A stretch of 7,357 nucleotides of DNA, taken from Deltaproteobacteria bacterium (GTDB lineage Bacteria; Desulfobacterota; Syntrophia; Syntrophales; UBA2210). The notes under the pieces were generated by a model that saw only the letters and a program-made list of their open reading frames with translations, searched no databases and had not been told where the DNA came from. The translations under genes were made by a program, and so were the position numbers. Below are positions 1 to 5,861 of the stretch, piece after piece. The stretch spans positions 1-7,357 of the forward strand of contig DSBH01000122.1 of assembly GCA_011056825.1 (NCBI GenBank). Direction: 5' to 3'. Every line of letters begins with the position of its first letter. The first letter of the stretch is position 1.

Positions 1-1370
1 ATATCGTACAGTTCTTCCCCTTCGGCATAGGGATGTCCTATATCTTTCATCATCTGCAGGCAGCTCGGCTTGATATCCAGTTCGTTTTCCTCGACACCCA
101 GCGATTGCATGAGACGCCTGGCATTGGCAAGGGTCTTATCAGAGGTGGCGAAGCCAGGCATGGTATAGGCCTTCACGTTCGACCGTGGCAAATTCAGCAA
201 GTCCATGGTGCGGGCCGACACGATCAGGGCGAGGCCGGAATCGAGCCCCCCGGAAACGCCGATGACAAGGTTCGTGATGCCCGATGATTCGAGTCGTTTC
301 GCCAGGCTGTGAGCCTGAATATTGAATACTTCGTAACAGCGCAGATCCCGTTTGTCCGGGTCTTCCGGTATATACGGAAACCGGGAATGCGGATGCTCCA
401 TAAGCATTCTTCCTCGCGGTGCCTCCAGTGAAAATGAGATCTTCCGGAAACGGGAGATTTCGTCCCGCCAGTACTGCCTGTTCCGGGCGAAACTGTTGGT
501 TCGCATGCGATCCTGCGAGAGCCGGTCAAGGTCTATGTCGGCGCAAACCACCTGCGGCTGCAGGGAAAACCGTTCCGACCCGGCCAGGAGCGTCCCGTTT
601 TCATAGATAACACCCTGCCCGTCCCAGGCCAGATTCGTGGTTGATTCTCCGTAGCCCGCCGCCGTGTAGACGTAAGCCGCCATACAGCGGGCCGACTGGG
701 TTGCTACCAGGTTGTGCCGGTATTCCGACTTGCCGACGGTTATGTTCGACGCGGACAGGTTTCCCAATACGGTTGCTCCCGCCAGGGCCGCCAGGCTCGA
801 CGGTGAAACGGGAACCCAGAGGTCCTCGCAGATTTCCACGAACAGCGAAAGGCGGGGCATATTCACGGCGTGGAAAATCAGATCCGATCCGAAGGGCACG
901 TTTTCCTGGCCGCAGAGCGTCACCGTTGTTGAAAGGGCACCGTCCGCCGCCGTGAACTGGCGGGCCTCGTAGTATTCCCGGTAATTCGGAAGATGGGACT
1001 TGACGGCCACGCCCAGGATCGTTCCCCGATAGAGCACAACGGCGCAGTTGAAAAGCAGGTCGTCCACTTTCAGGGGAGTGCCGACGGTGAACAGCAGGTT
1101 CAGGTCGGCCGTTTCTTTCGCAATGTGCTGAAGCGCCTTCTCCGTTTCGACAAGCAGTGCTTCCTGGTGAAAAAGATCCTCGTTTGAGTAAGCCGAAAGT
1201 CCCAGCTCCGGGAAAAACGCGAGCAGGGCGCCCGCGTCGCACGCCTGCCTTGCGAGATTAATCGTTTCTTCGGCATTGAAGTCGGGGTCGGCCACCCTGA
1301 TTCTCGGTATGCACAAGGCCGCTCTTACGAAACCATGGTGGTAAAGATTGAAAAAATCGTCTTTTTTCAT
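1..1370 (-). CDS. nadE: Glutamine-dependent NAD+ synthetase (N-terminal 456 residues, truncated by window edge)
   Basis: Makes NAD+ from deamido-NAD+, ATP and glutamine in the cytosol, the last step of NAD biosynthesis. Two domains are visible. Residues ~10-300 are a nitrilase-fold glutaminase with the expected Glu55 (in FFPELGLSAY), Lys124 (in VAVKSHLPNYREYYE) and Cys181 (in VEICEDLW). From ~345 the ATP-pyrophosphatase synthetase domain begins, with P-loop SGGLDS at 373-378. The opening (YHHGFVRAAL) and overall sequence resemble the long NadE type known from Mycobacterium tuberculosis (~680 residues), so about one third, the C-terminal end, is missing to the left. The reading frame is open from the ATG at 1370 to position 1 with no stop. 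The start is supported by AAGGG upstream and by the family-typical N terminus. It lies 37 bp after etfA and is probably the last or a late gene of the dehydrogenase/ETF operon. Family assignment is very secure; use of glutamine is inferred from the complete triad. Confidence 0.96.
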   Translation of the reverse strand, partial: MKKDDFFNLYHHGFVRAALCIPRIRVADPDFNAEETINLARQACDAGALLAFFPELGLSAYSNEDLFHQEALLVETEKALQHIAKETADLNLLFTVGTPLKVDDLLFNCAVVLYRGTILGVAVKSHLPNYREYYEARQFTAADGALSTTVTLCGQENVPFGSDLIFHAVNMPRLSLFVEICEDLWVPVSPSSLAALAGATVLGNLSASNITVGKSEYRHNLVATQSARCMAAYVYTAAGYGESTTNLAWDGQGVIYENGTLLAGSERFSLQPQVVCADIDLDRLSQDRMRTNSFARNRQYWRDEISRFRKISFSLEAPRGRMLMEHPHSRFPYIPEDPDKRDLRCYEVFNIQAHSLAKRLESSGITNLVIGVSGGLDSGLALIVSARTMDLLNLPRSNVKAYTMPGFATSDKTLANARRLMQSLGVEENELDIKPSCLQMMKDIGHPYAEGEELYD

Positions 1371-1407
1371 GATGCACCCTTCAGCCCGTTGCCCCGGCTT
1401 TGTATGA

Positions 1408-2421
1408 TTAAAGATCTCCGCCGGCCCGCGGTTCCTTTAATGCTGCAATGAGCGCCGGAATTATTTCCCGGTAATCCCCCGCCAGTCCAAGGTCGCAGTG
1501 ATCAAAAATGGCGGCCCGGGTATCCTGGTTGACGGCTACTTTCAACTCGGTTCCCTTGACGCCCACAAGGTGATGCAGGTGGCCGGAAACTCCGACGCCG
1601 ATGTACAGCCGCGGATGAACGGTACGACCGCTCTGCCCCACCATGAGGTCCGCGTTCACCCATCCTTCGTCCACGGGGGGACGGGTAGCTCCCGCGACAC
1701 CGCCAAGCACCGAGGCAAGTTCTTCCACCAGGGCCCAGTTTTCCCGCGCTCCGATACCGTAGCCCCCCACGACGACGACCCGGGCGTTTTCGAGATCACC
1801 CGGTTTTCTTTCTTCCGGCTTTTTCTCAAGAATCCGATAAAATCCCCGGTCGGAATTCAGCGCTCCGTCGATAGTCAGGACCTCTGCTTCGGGGAAGTCG
1901 CTCCGCGGCACATCGAAGATTCCCGGGGAGACCGTCGCCATCTGGGGACGATGCCGCGGACAGACGATCCGCCCGAGAAAGTCGCCGCCCGGCCAGGGAA
2001 TAACGGCCGCCAGTTCTCCCTTTTCGTTGAGTTCGAGATCGATACAGTGGGCTGAAAGTCCCGTTCTCAAACGGGCCGCAAGGCGTGAGGCAAGGTCGAC
2101 TCCCATGGCCGTTGCTCCGAAGAGAACAACATCAGGTTGGTAGTTCCGCACCGCCCGATCCACGACGGCAAGATAATTACCGCCCCGGTAGTCTTCCAGC
2201 CCGGGGTTGTCGGCAACGAGAATCTCGTCTGCGCCGCGGTTTTCGAGAAGGGCTGCCGTGCCGCTTACATTGTGGCCGATCAACAGGGCGCCCACCTTCC
2301 ATCCCGGCGCCGCGGCAAGCAGGCGGGCCTTCCCCAGGAGTTCAAAAACCACGTCGGCGGGTTGCCCCGATCTCTGCTCCGCGAATATCCAGATCCTGCT
2401 TTCCGGTTGACGATTAGCCAT
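1408..2421 (-). CDS. etfA: Electron transfer flavoprotein, alpha subunit
   Basis: 337 residues, the usual length. It is the FAD-carrying partner of EtfB in a soluble heterodimer that takes electrons from acyl-CoA dehydrogenases. Residues 1-~185 form the N-terminal domain (WIFAEQ near the start). Residues ~213-337 form the FAD domain: VVVVGGYGIG (215-224), GATRPPVDEGW (244-254) with the conserved Arg247, VGQSGRTVHPRLYIGVGVSG (261-280), and VNQDTRAAIF (298-306). The common ISGAIQHLAG stretch reads VSGHLHHLVG (278-287), so the usual Gln is His283 while the following His284 is kept. The start at 2421 overlaps the end of etfB by 8 bp, which suggests translational coupling. A longer open frame to 2631 exists, but its extra 70 residues have no ETF character and lie inside etfB. 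It should work with the dehydrogenase encoded upstream. The electron acceptor is not in the window. Confidence 0.96.
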   Translation of the reverse strand: MANRQPESRIWIFAEQRSGQPADVVFELLGKARLLAAAPGWKVGALLIGHNVSGTAALLENRGADEILVADNPGLEDYRGGNYLAVVDRAVRNYQPDVVLFGATAMGVDLASRLAARLRTGLSAHCIDLELNEKGELAAVIPWPGGDFLGRIVCPRHRPQMATVSPGIFDVPRSDFPEAEVLTIDGALNSDRGFYRILEKKPEERKPGDLENARVVVVGGYGIGARENWALVEELASVLGGVAGATRPPVDEGWVNADLMVGQSGRTVHPRLYIGVGVSGHLHHLVGVKGTELKVAVNQDTRAAIFDHCDLGLAGDYREIIPALIAALKEPRAGGDL

Positions 2422-3214
2422 TGCGAAATCCCAGGCGCCGCAGGCGATCGGCGAGCACTGCCGCCTGTTCGGCGGGAGTGCCTGAAAGCATTTCGGCGCG
2501 GCTTTTCCGTTCCGGTTCGAAGAGCTCGAGAACCCTGGTGGGCGAACCTTCCAGGCCGATCCACGATTCTTCCAGCGGCAGGTCGTCGGCCGACAGGATA
2601 AGCACCTCTTTGCCCTCCGAATCCAGCACATCCATCAGCGTCACGTAGCGGGGTTCGTTGATATCCGCCGTAACCGAGACAACCATAGGGGTTTGCCCCT
2701 CGGCCGTGAACGCGCCTTCCTCGTTCCGCGAGTGCAAGCGAAGATCACCATCCGGCGATACCCCGCAGTCATCCACATGCATGATGTTCGGCACGTCGAG
2801 AAATTCGGCGATCTGGGCGCTTACCTGGGCGGTGCCGCTGTCCGTTGTTTCGTCGCCGCACATAACGAGATCGAAGGTCCCGAGATGCCCGACGGCCGCC
2901 GCGATGACGCAGGCCGTCGCGAGGGTGTCTCCGCCGGCGAAACGCCGATCGGAAAGAAGCACCAGGCGGTCGGCGCCGCGGGCCAGTGATTCCTTCAACA
3001 CGGGCAGGACGTCGTCGGGCGCCATGCTGAGCGCGGTGACGCGCCCGCCGTGACGTTCCCTGATCCTGACCGAGGCCTCGAGCGCGTGCCGGTCGAGGGG
3101 GTTGATCACGGAAGGTACGTCACGACGAATCATGGTTCCGGTCTCCCTGTCGATGGTCATTTTACCCGCCTGCTTCGGGTCCGGAACGGGTTTTATGCAC
3201 ACGATCATTTCCAT
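2414..3214 (-). CDS. etfB: Electron transfer flavoprotein, beta subunit
   Basis: 266 residues, normal for the family. The N terminus MEMIVCIKPVPDP is typical. Residues 94-105 (GGDTLATACVIA) and the nucleotide loop at 116-131 (LVMCGDETTDSGTAQV) are the AMP/FAD-binding region. NEPRYVTLMDVLD (186-198) is the ETF-beta signature and partner-recognition loop; Leu193 sits where human ETF-beta has the anchoring Leu195. The basic run after this Leu in human ETF is replaced here by an acidic stretch (DSEGKEV). The nucleotide loop reads DSGTAQVSA rather than the DGDTAQVGP form seen in electron-bifurcating ETFs, so I would not call this pair bifurcating from sequence. It starts 22 bp after the dehydrogenase stop with only a weak ribosome-binding site (GGCGAA), and its 3' end overlaps etfA. 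Confidence 0.96.
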   Translation of the reverse strand: MEMIVCIKPVPDPKQAGKMTIDRETGTMIRRDVPSVINPLDRHALEASVRIRERHGGRVTALSMAPDDVLPVLKESLARGADRLVLLSDRRFAGGDTLATACVIAAAVGHLGTFDLVMCGDETTDSGTAQVSAQIAEFLDVPNIMHVDDCGVSPDGDLRLHSRNEEGAFTAEGQTPMVVSVTADINEPRYVTLMDVLDSEGKEVLILSADDLPLEESWIGLEGSPTRVLELFEPERKSRAEMLSGTPAEQAAVLADRLRRLGFRNG

Positions 3215-3236
3215 GCGATCGGTTCGCCGTTTCGTT

Positions 3237-4370
3237 TCAGGACATGGCCTGGCGTGAAAGGACGACCTTGGCGATTTCCGCTGTTCCTCCCGCCGGAACC
3301 GTCACCAGGGCGTCGCGCAACAACCGTTGCACGGGGTATTCCTTCAGAATGCCGTAGCTGCCGTGAATCTCGACGGCTTTCCGCGCGGACCTGGCGGCCG
3401 CCTCGCAGATCCACTGTTTTGCCAGCGTCGCTTCGGCGTCGGCGGGCAGTTCGTTGTCGAGCAGCCATCCCGCCCGGTACGCCAGAAGGCGGGCGATTTC
3501 AAGGTCAGAATAAATATCCGAGAGATAAAACTGTATGGCCTGGAGCCTGGAAATCGGTTTTCCGTAGAGAACCCGCTCGTTGGCGAATTTCACCGCCTCT
3601 TCCAGAACGGCGTTGAGAATGCCCAGTCCCACGCTCGCCATGCCGGTACGACCGCACTTTACAATGGTTTCAAGGGCGACGCTCATGCCGTTGCCTTCTC
3701 CGCCGAGAAGATTCTCCTTCGGAACGCGGCAGTCCTGCAGCACCAGCTCACCCGTATTGGCGCCCCGGAGTCCCAGCTTGTCTTCCACGTGTCCCGTCCC
3801 GGCGCCGGGGAAATCCTTTTCGACGATGAAAGCCGACATACCCTTGCGTCCCTCTCCGGTCATCGCCGCGACGACCCAAATGTCGGATACGTGGGCGTTG
3901 GTTATGAAACATTTCCTGCCGTTGAGAACATAGTCGTTGCCATCGAGACGGGCGGTGGTCTGCGTTCCGCCGACATCCGAACCTCCACCGGGTTCCGTTA
4001 CGGCGAACACGCCCAACGTTTTCCCGTCAGCCAGGGCCGGGAGATATTTCTTTTTCTGTTCTTCCGTGCCCCAGGTATTGATTCCGTAGACGCACATGTG
4101 ATGTACTTCGAGCGACATGGGGATGGCCGGGCAGATCCTGCCGAGCTGTTCAAGTACGAGAACGCGGGCGAGGTGCCCCAGTCCGGAACCACCGTATTCG
4201 CGGGGCGTGATCACGCCCAGAATGCCCATCTTCGCCAGCCCCTCAAGAAGATCAAGCGGGAATTCACCCGTTTCTTCCATGCGATCCATGCGTGGCGGCA
4301 GTTCTTTTTCGGCGAATTCACGGATCGATTTTTGAAGCATCCGGTCGCGCTCGCTCAGTGTGAAATCCAT
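3237..4370 (-). CDS. Acyl-CoA dehydrogenase lacking the canonical catalytic Glu; possible cyclic-acyl-CoA (1,3-diene-forming) type
   Basis: 377-residue FAD enzyme of the acyl-CoA dehydrogenase family, passing electrons to the EtfBA pair encoded just downstream. Seen in order: N-terminal helical domain (1-~120), beta domain with VTEPGGGSD (124-132) and FITNAHVSDIWVVAA (155-169), KLGLRGANTGEL (198-209), and C-terminal helical domain with ERVLYGKPISRLQAIQF (265-281) and IHGSYG (335-340). In most members the segment after RDA ends in YEGTxEI, whose Glu is the catalytic base; here it reads VPAGGTAEI, so residue 361 is Gly. The isovaleryl/long-chain-type base position (just before Arg241) is Gly240. 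Glu88, in MSLEVHHMC, aligns by hand with MCAD Glu99 in the acyl pocket. This resembles cyclohex-1-ene-1-carboxyl-CoA dehydrogenase, which has lost the usual Glu and uses Asp91. Family certain; substrate inferred. The start is fixed by a perfect AAGGAGG 7 bp upstream. Confidence 0.95.
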   Translation of the reverse strand: MDFTLSERDRMLQKSIREFAEKELPPRMDRMEETGEFPLDLLEGLAKMGILGVITPREYGGSGLGHLARVLVLEQLGRICPAIPMSLEVHHMCVYGINTWGTEEQKKKYLPALADGKTLGVFAVTEPGGGSDVGGTQTTARLDGNDYVLNGRKCFITNAHVSDIWVVAAMTGEGRKGMSAFIVEKDFPGAGTGHVEDKLGLRGANTGELVLQDCRVPKENLLGGEGNGMSVALETIVKCGRTGMASVGLGILNAVLEEAVKFANERVLYGKPISRLQAIQFYLSDIYSDLEIARLLAYRAGWLLDNELPADAEATLAKQWICEAAARSARKAVEIHGSYGILKEYPVQRLLRDALVTVPAGGTAEIAKVVLSRQAMS

Positions 4371-4377
4371 AAATCTT

Positions 4378-4384
4378 CCTCCTT
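4378..4384 (-). promoter_or_regulatory. Strong Shine-Dalgarno of the acyl-CoA dehydrogenase gene
   Basis: Reads AAGGAGG on the minus strand, 7 bases before the ATG at 4370. It is the best ribosome-binding site in the window, decides the start of the dehydrogenase, and marks it as the first gene of the operon; the etfB and etfA sites are much weaker. Confidence 0.85.
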
Positions 4385-4464
4385 AATCCAGGATGTTGTA
4401 GTGAAGCCGTCGTCCGGTCGGAGGGCGCCTTGTGTCGACCCGGTTCCGGGAGGATAAAGAAGAG

Positions 4465-4486
4465 CGCCGCCCGTTTTATCGCGGCG
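4465..4486. repeat. GC-rich hairpin in the dehydrogenase leader
   Basis: Perfect 6-bp inverted repeat, CGCCGC (4465-4470) and GCGGCG (4481-4486), around a 10-base AT-richer loop. No U-tract follows on either strand, so it is not a plain intrinsic terminator. It would lie in the leader RNA if transcription starts near 4552, and it directly abuts the -35 hexamer of the plus-strand promoter candidate. Confidence 0.5.
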
Positions 4487-4487
4487 A

Positions 4488-4516
4488 TTGACAGGAAGAC
4501 GCCCGGACCGTATAGT
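4488..4516 (+). promoter_or_regulatory. Candidate sigma70 promoter on the plus strand
   Basis: TTGACA (4488-4493, 6/6 consensus), a 17-base spacer, then TATAGT (4511-4516, 5/6). By sequence it is the best promoter match I found in the window. It points away from the dehydrogenase and towards the 3' end of the RdgC C-terminal gene, where no convincing plus-strand gene follows. It would give an antisense or small RNA running through the opposing promoter. A chance match is possible. Confidence 0.4.
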
Positions 4517-4558
4517 GCCGAATTTCTGCGGGATTGCAGATTCAGCCCATGGTCATTA

Positions 4559-4587
4559 TGAATACTGGACTCTGGTATCTTTGTCAA
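4559..4587 (-). promoter_or_regulatory. Candidate promoter of the dehydrogenase-etfBA-nadE operon
   Basis: On the minus strand TTGACA (4587-4582, 6/6), a 17-base spacer, then TATTCA (4564-4559, 3/6); a better hexamer, CATAAT (4560-4555), lies at a 21-base spacing, which is too long. It would give a leader of about 180 bases. The near-perfect -35 with a poor -10 is what an activated or tightly regulated promoter may look like. The spacer is largely filled by the 4562-4578 dyad. Confidence 0.35.
4562..4578. promoter_or_regulatory. Imperfect 17-bp dyad, possible operator
   Basis: Reads ATAC-TG-GACTC-TG-GTAT. Twelve of the 16 bases flanking the central C are in dyad symmetry (ATAC/GTAT outer arms, GA/TC inner). 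It overlaps the spacer and -10 of the minus-strand promoter candidate, a typical place for a repressor such as a TetR-type regulator of acyl-CoA metabolism. No regulator gene lies in the window, so the binding protein is unknown. Confidence 0.3.
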
Positions 4588-4624
4588 TACGGATAATCAG
4601 CCGCCGGTTCTGTCATTGGCGGAA

Positions 4625-4640
4625 TCCGCGGGTGCGCGGA
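4625..4640. repeat. Short GC hairpin next to a perfect palindrome
   Basis: TCCGCG (4625-4630) and CGCGGA (4635-4640) form a 6-bp stem with a 4-base loop; the perfect palindrome GCGTCGACGC follows at 4642-4651. No T-tract lies after the stem on either strand. Function unknown; possibly part of a transcription end region for the RdgC genes. Confidence 0.4.
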
Positions 4641-4740
4641 CGCGTCGACGCCTGCATTCCGGGCAGGGGGATGCCGCATACGACTGATGAGAGAGAAGAG
4701 TGGAGGTGTGAAAAAATGGAATCGTCGGCTATTCGCCCGC

Positions 4741-5259
4741 TTACCGCGACATCCACGCCTCCATGTGGGGGACTTCCGTGGCCGTCCAGGTTTCGGAATC
4801 CCTCAGCTGACTGAAGAGCGAGAAGAGACGTCCCATAGTATCCGCGGCTTTTTCCATGCAGCCGATCCTGTCGAGAACGCGGGCTTCCTTATCGGCTTCG
4901 TCGTCGCTCTCATCCGGGTTTGCGGGAAGTGTCATGGACTGGAAGAAAAAACCGTCCGCCTTGAAGGTGAACTCCCACTCGCTGCTTCCCACGCCGATCT
5001 TGACGCGGGCCTCCCTGACCTTCTTCCCCGTGCGCAGGGCCGCCTTGCCTTCGGACAGGTCGGCATGAAGTCCGCTGCAAACGACTGTTTCCGAATATTC
5101 ACCTTCTCCCGACTCCAGGACGATCCTTCGAACAAACATGATTTCCACGTCGCCGAGACCCGGTATCATGACGGACCCGTTTCTCTCTTCACTCTTGAAC
5201 CAGAGCCAGGTCAGAAATTCGCGGCCGGGAAAGACGATATTTTTTTCTTTTGTTTCCAT
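4741..5259 (-). CDS. rdgC: RdgC-like protein, C-terminal part (separate gene)
   Basis: 172 residues. It looks like the C-terminal half of RdgC, the recombination-associated protein that in E. coli is a ~300-residue ring-shaped dimer on double-stranded DNA and restrains RecA. Visible pieces: GREFLTWLWFKSE (12-24), which matches my recollection of RdgC relatives in delta-type proteobacteria, RRIVLES (44-50), LSEGKAALRTGKKVREARVKI (68-88) and EWEFTFKADG (94-103). An acidic linker (DESDDEADKE, 116-125) precedes a helical tail. No signal peptide or membrane segment is visible. The ATG at 5259 has AAAAGGA about 9 bases upstream; the frame is open back to 5430, but that part overlaps the upstream gene and looks non-native. 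It starts 17 bp after the N-terminal gene, in a different frame. The RdgC call is by resemblance, moderately sure. It could be annotated elsewhere as a hypothetical protein. Confidence 0.75.
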   Translation of the reverse strand: METKEKNIVFPGREFLTWLWFKSEERNGSVMIPGLGDVEIMFVRRIVLESGEGEYSETVVCSGLHADLSEGKAALRTGKKVREARVKIGVGSSEWEFTFKADGFFFQSMTLPANPDESDDEADKEARVLDRIGCMEKAADTMGRLFSLFSQLRDSETWTATEVPHMEAWMSR

Positions 5260-5276
5260 TGGGAAGAGTCCTTTTC

Positions 5277-5861
5277 TCAGCCCCGGGGCGATTGTTCCGG
5301 CTGTTCCGGGGTCGTCGCCGGGTCGGGGTTCCAGGGAGTATACGGTACAAGTTGAAGTGAAAAGGTCGCCTTGAACTGTTTTTCGAAATCTTCCGCCGCC
5401 TTTTCCGAGAGTGAGCCGAAAAGCACCCATTCCTGGAACGGCGCCCAGCAGACTTCATACCAGGAAGGAACGGGAGGCGTGCTTTTCAGAAGGGCCCGGC
5501 GGACATTTTCCCGCAGATCCTGTCGCTGTTCTCGAAAGAGCTTCTTGAGGCCCTTCTCCCGAAGGTATTGTTGCTCCGCTTCCATGGTTCTGACGCGGAG
5601 AAGAGAAGGCGGAAGAATTATTCGGTCCACCCGCAGGGCGAACAGGAGAAATTCGCCGTACCGGTAATTGGCATATTCAAAATTATTGTCGAGAATGTTC
5701 TCGATACTCGTCCAGCCCAGGTTTTTTTCCGCGGGTTCCGCCGTCATTTCACGAAAGGCGTGAAGTTTGATCCGGTCGTCGAAAACGTTGTTGAAGTTCG
5801 GCGGCAGATCGCCCACCACCCGGTAACGCCGGAACGTAGCACTTCCTTTTAAAAATCCCAT
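5277..5861 (-). CDS. rdgC: RdgC-like protein, N-terminal part (separate gene)
   Basis: 194 residues. Corresponds to the first ~170 residues of RdgC, a non-specific double-stranded-DNA-binding protein of the nucleoid linked to recombination and replication restart. Seen: MGFLKGSATFRRYRVVGDLP at the start, LGWTSIEN (48-55), GEFLLFALRVDRIILPPSLL (69-88), a charged helical stretch (93-125), PPVPSWYEVCW (129-139) and FSLQLVPYTPW (167-177), comparable to the E. coli pattern GWV...ILPSPVI...LPVVPL. The protein then ends in a Pro/Gln-rich tail, PATTPEQPEQSPRG (181-194). E. coli RdgC continues at this point into its C-terminal half, which here is the next gene. The start has AAGGAG 9 bases upstream (5871-5876). 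It is transcribed divergently from nadK-recN. Confidence 0.82.
   Translation of the reverse strand: MGFLKGSATFRRYRVVGDLPPNFNNVFDDRIKLHAFREMTAEPAEKNLGWTSIENILDNNFEYANYRYGEFLLFALRVDRIILPPSLLRVRTMEAEQQYLREKGLKKLFREQRQDLRENVRRALLKSTPPVPSWYEVCWAPFQEWVLFGSLSEKAAEDFEKQFKATFSLQLVPYTPWNPDPATTPEQPEQSPRG

Larger units (their letters stand above)
4371..4740. other. 370-bp non-coding region between the RdgC genes and the dehydrogenase operon
   Basis: No convincing protein gene on either strand. On the minus strand it follows the rdgC C-terminal gene and precedes the dehydrogenase, so it should hold the operon promoter and leader. It contains two face-to-face promoter-like sequences (4488-4516 plus, 4559-4587 minus), a 17-bp dyad (4562-4578), hairpins at 4465-4486, 4525-4540 (stem TCTGC), 4601-4622 (stem CCGCC) and 4625-4640, and a 10-bp perfect palindrome at 4642-4651. 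A T6 run on the minus strand (4711-4716) lies about 25 bases after the upstream stop, but I cannot find a strong stem before it, so I do not call a terminator. No riboswitch class is recognised. Confidence 0.6.

Noticed and set aside
601..1242. Minus-strand frame of 213 codons inside nadE
   Set aside because: Out-of-frame shadow; the true nadE frame runs unbroken from 1370 to the window edge with all catalytic motifs.
1498..2601. Plus-strand frames opposite etfA and etfB
   Set aside because: Shadows of two unmistakable ETF subunit genes.
2422..2631. 70-codon N-terminal extension of etfA
   Set aside because: Lies wholly inside etfB in another frame, is Arg/Cys-rich and has no ETF-alpha character; the ATG at 2421 gives the normal length.
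3327..4457. Plus-strand frame of 376 codons opposite the acyl-CoA dehydrogenase
   Set aside because: It is the antisense shadow of a clear enzyme gene in GC-rich DNA; its translation shows no family motifs and it has no supporting upstream signals.
4465..4640. GC-rich hairpins as intrinsic terminators
   Set aside because: None is followed by a run of T on either strand.
4687..5355. Plus-strand frame of 222 codons opposite the RdgC C-terminal gene
   Set aside because: The minus-strand product has RdgC-like motifs, a sensible start and a neighbour of the same family; the plus-strand product looks random.
5260..5430. In-frame extension of the RdgC C-terminal gene, or a frameshift joining it to the N-terminal gene
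   Set aside because: The extended part translates the tail of the upstream gene in the wrong frame, and a credible ATG with AAAAGGA exists at 5259. No slippery heptamer was seen at the junction, though a lesion cannot be fully excluded without relatives.
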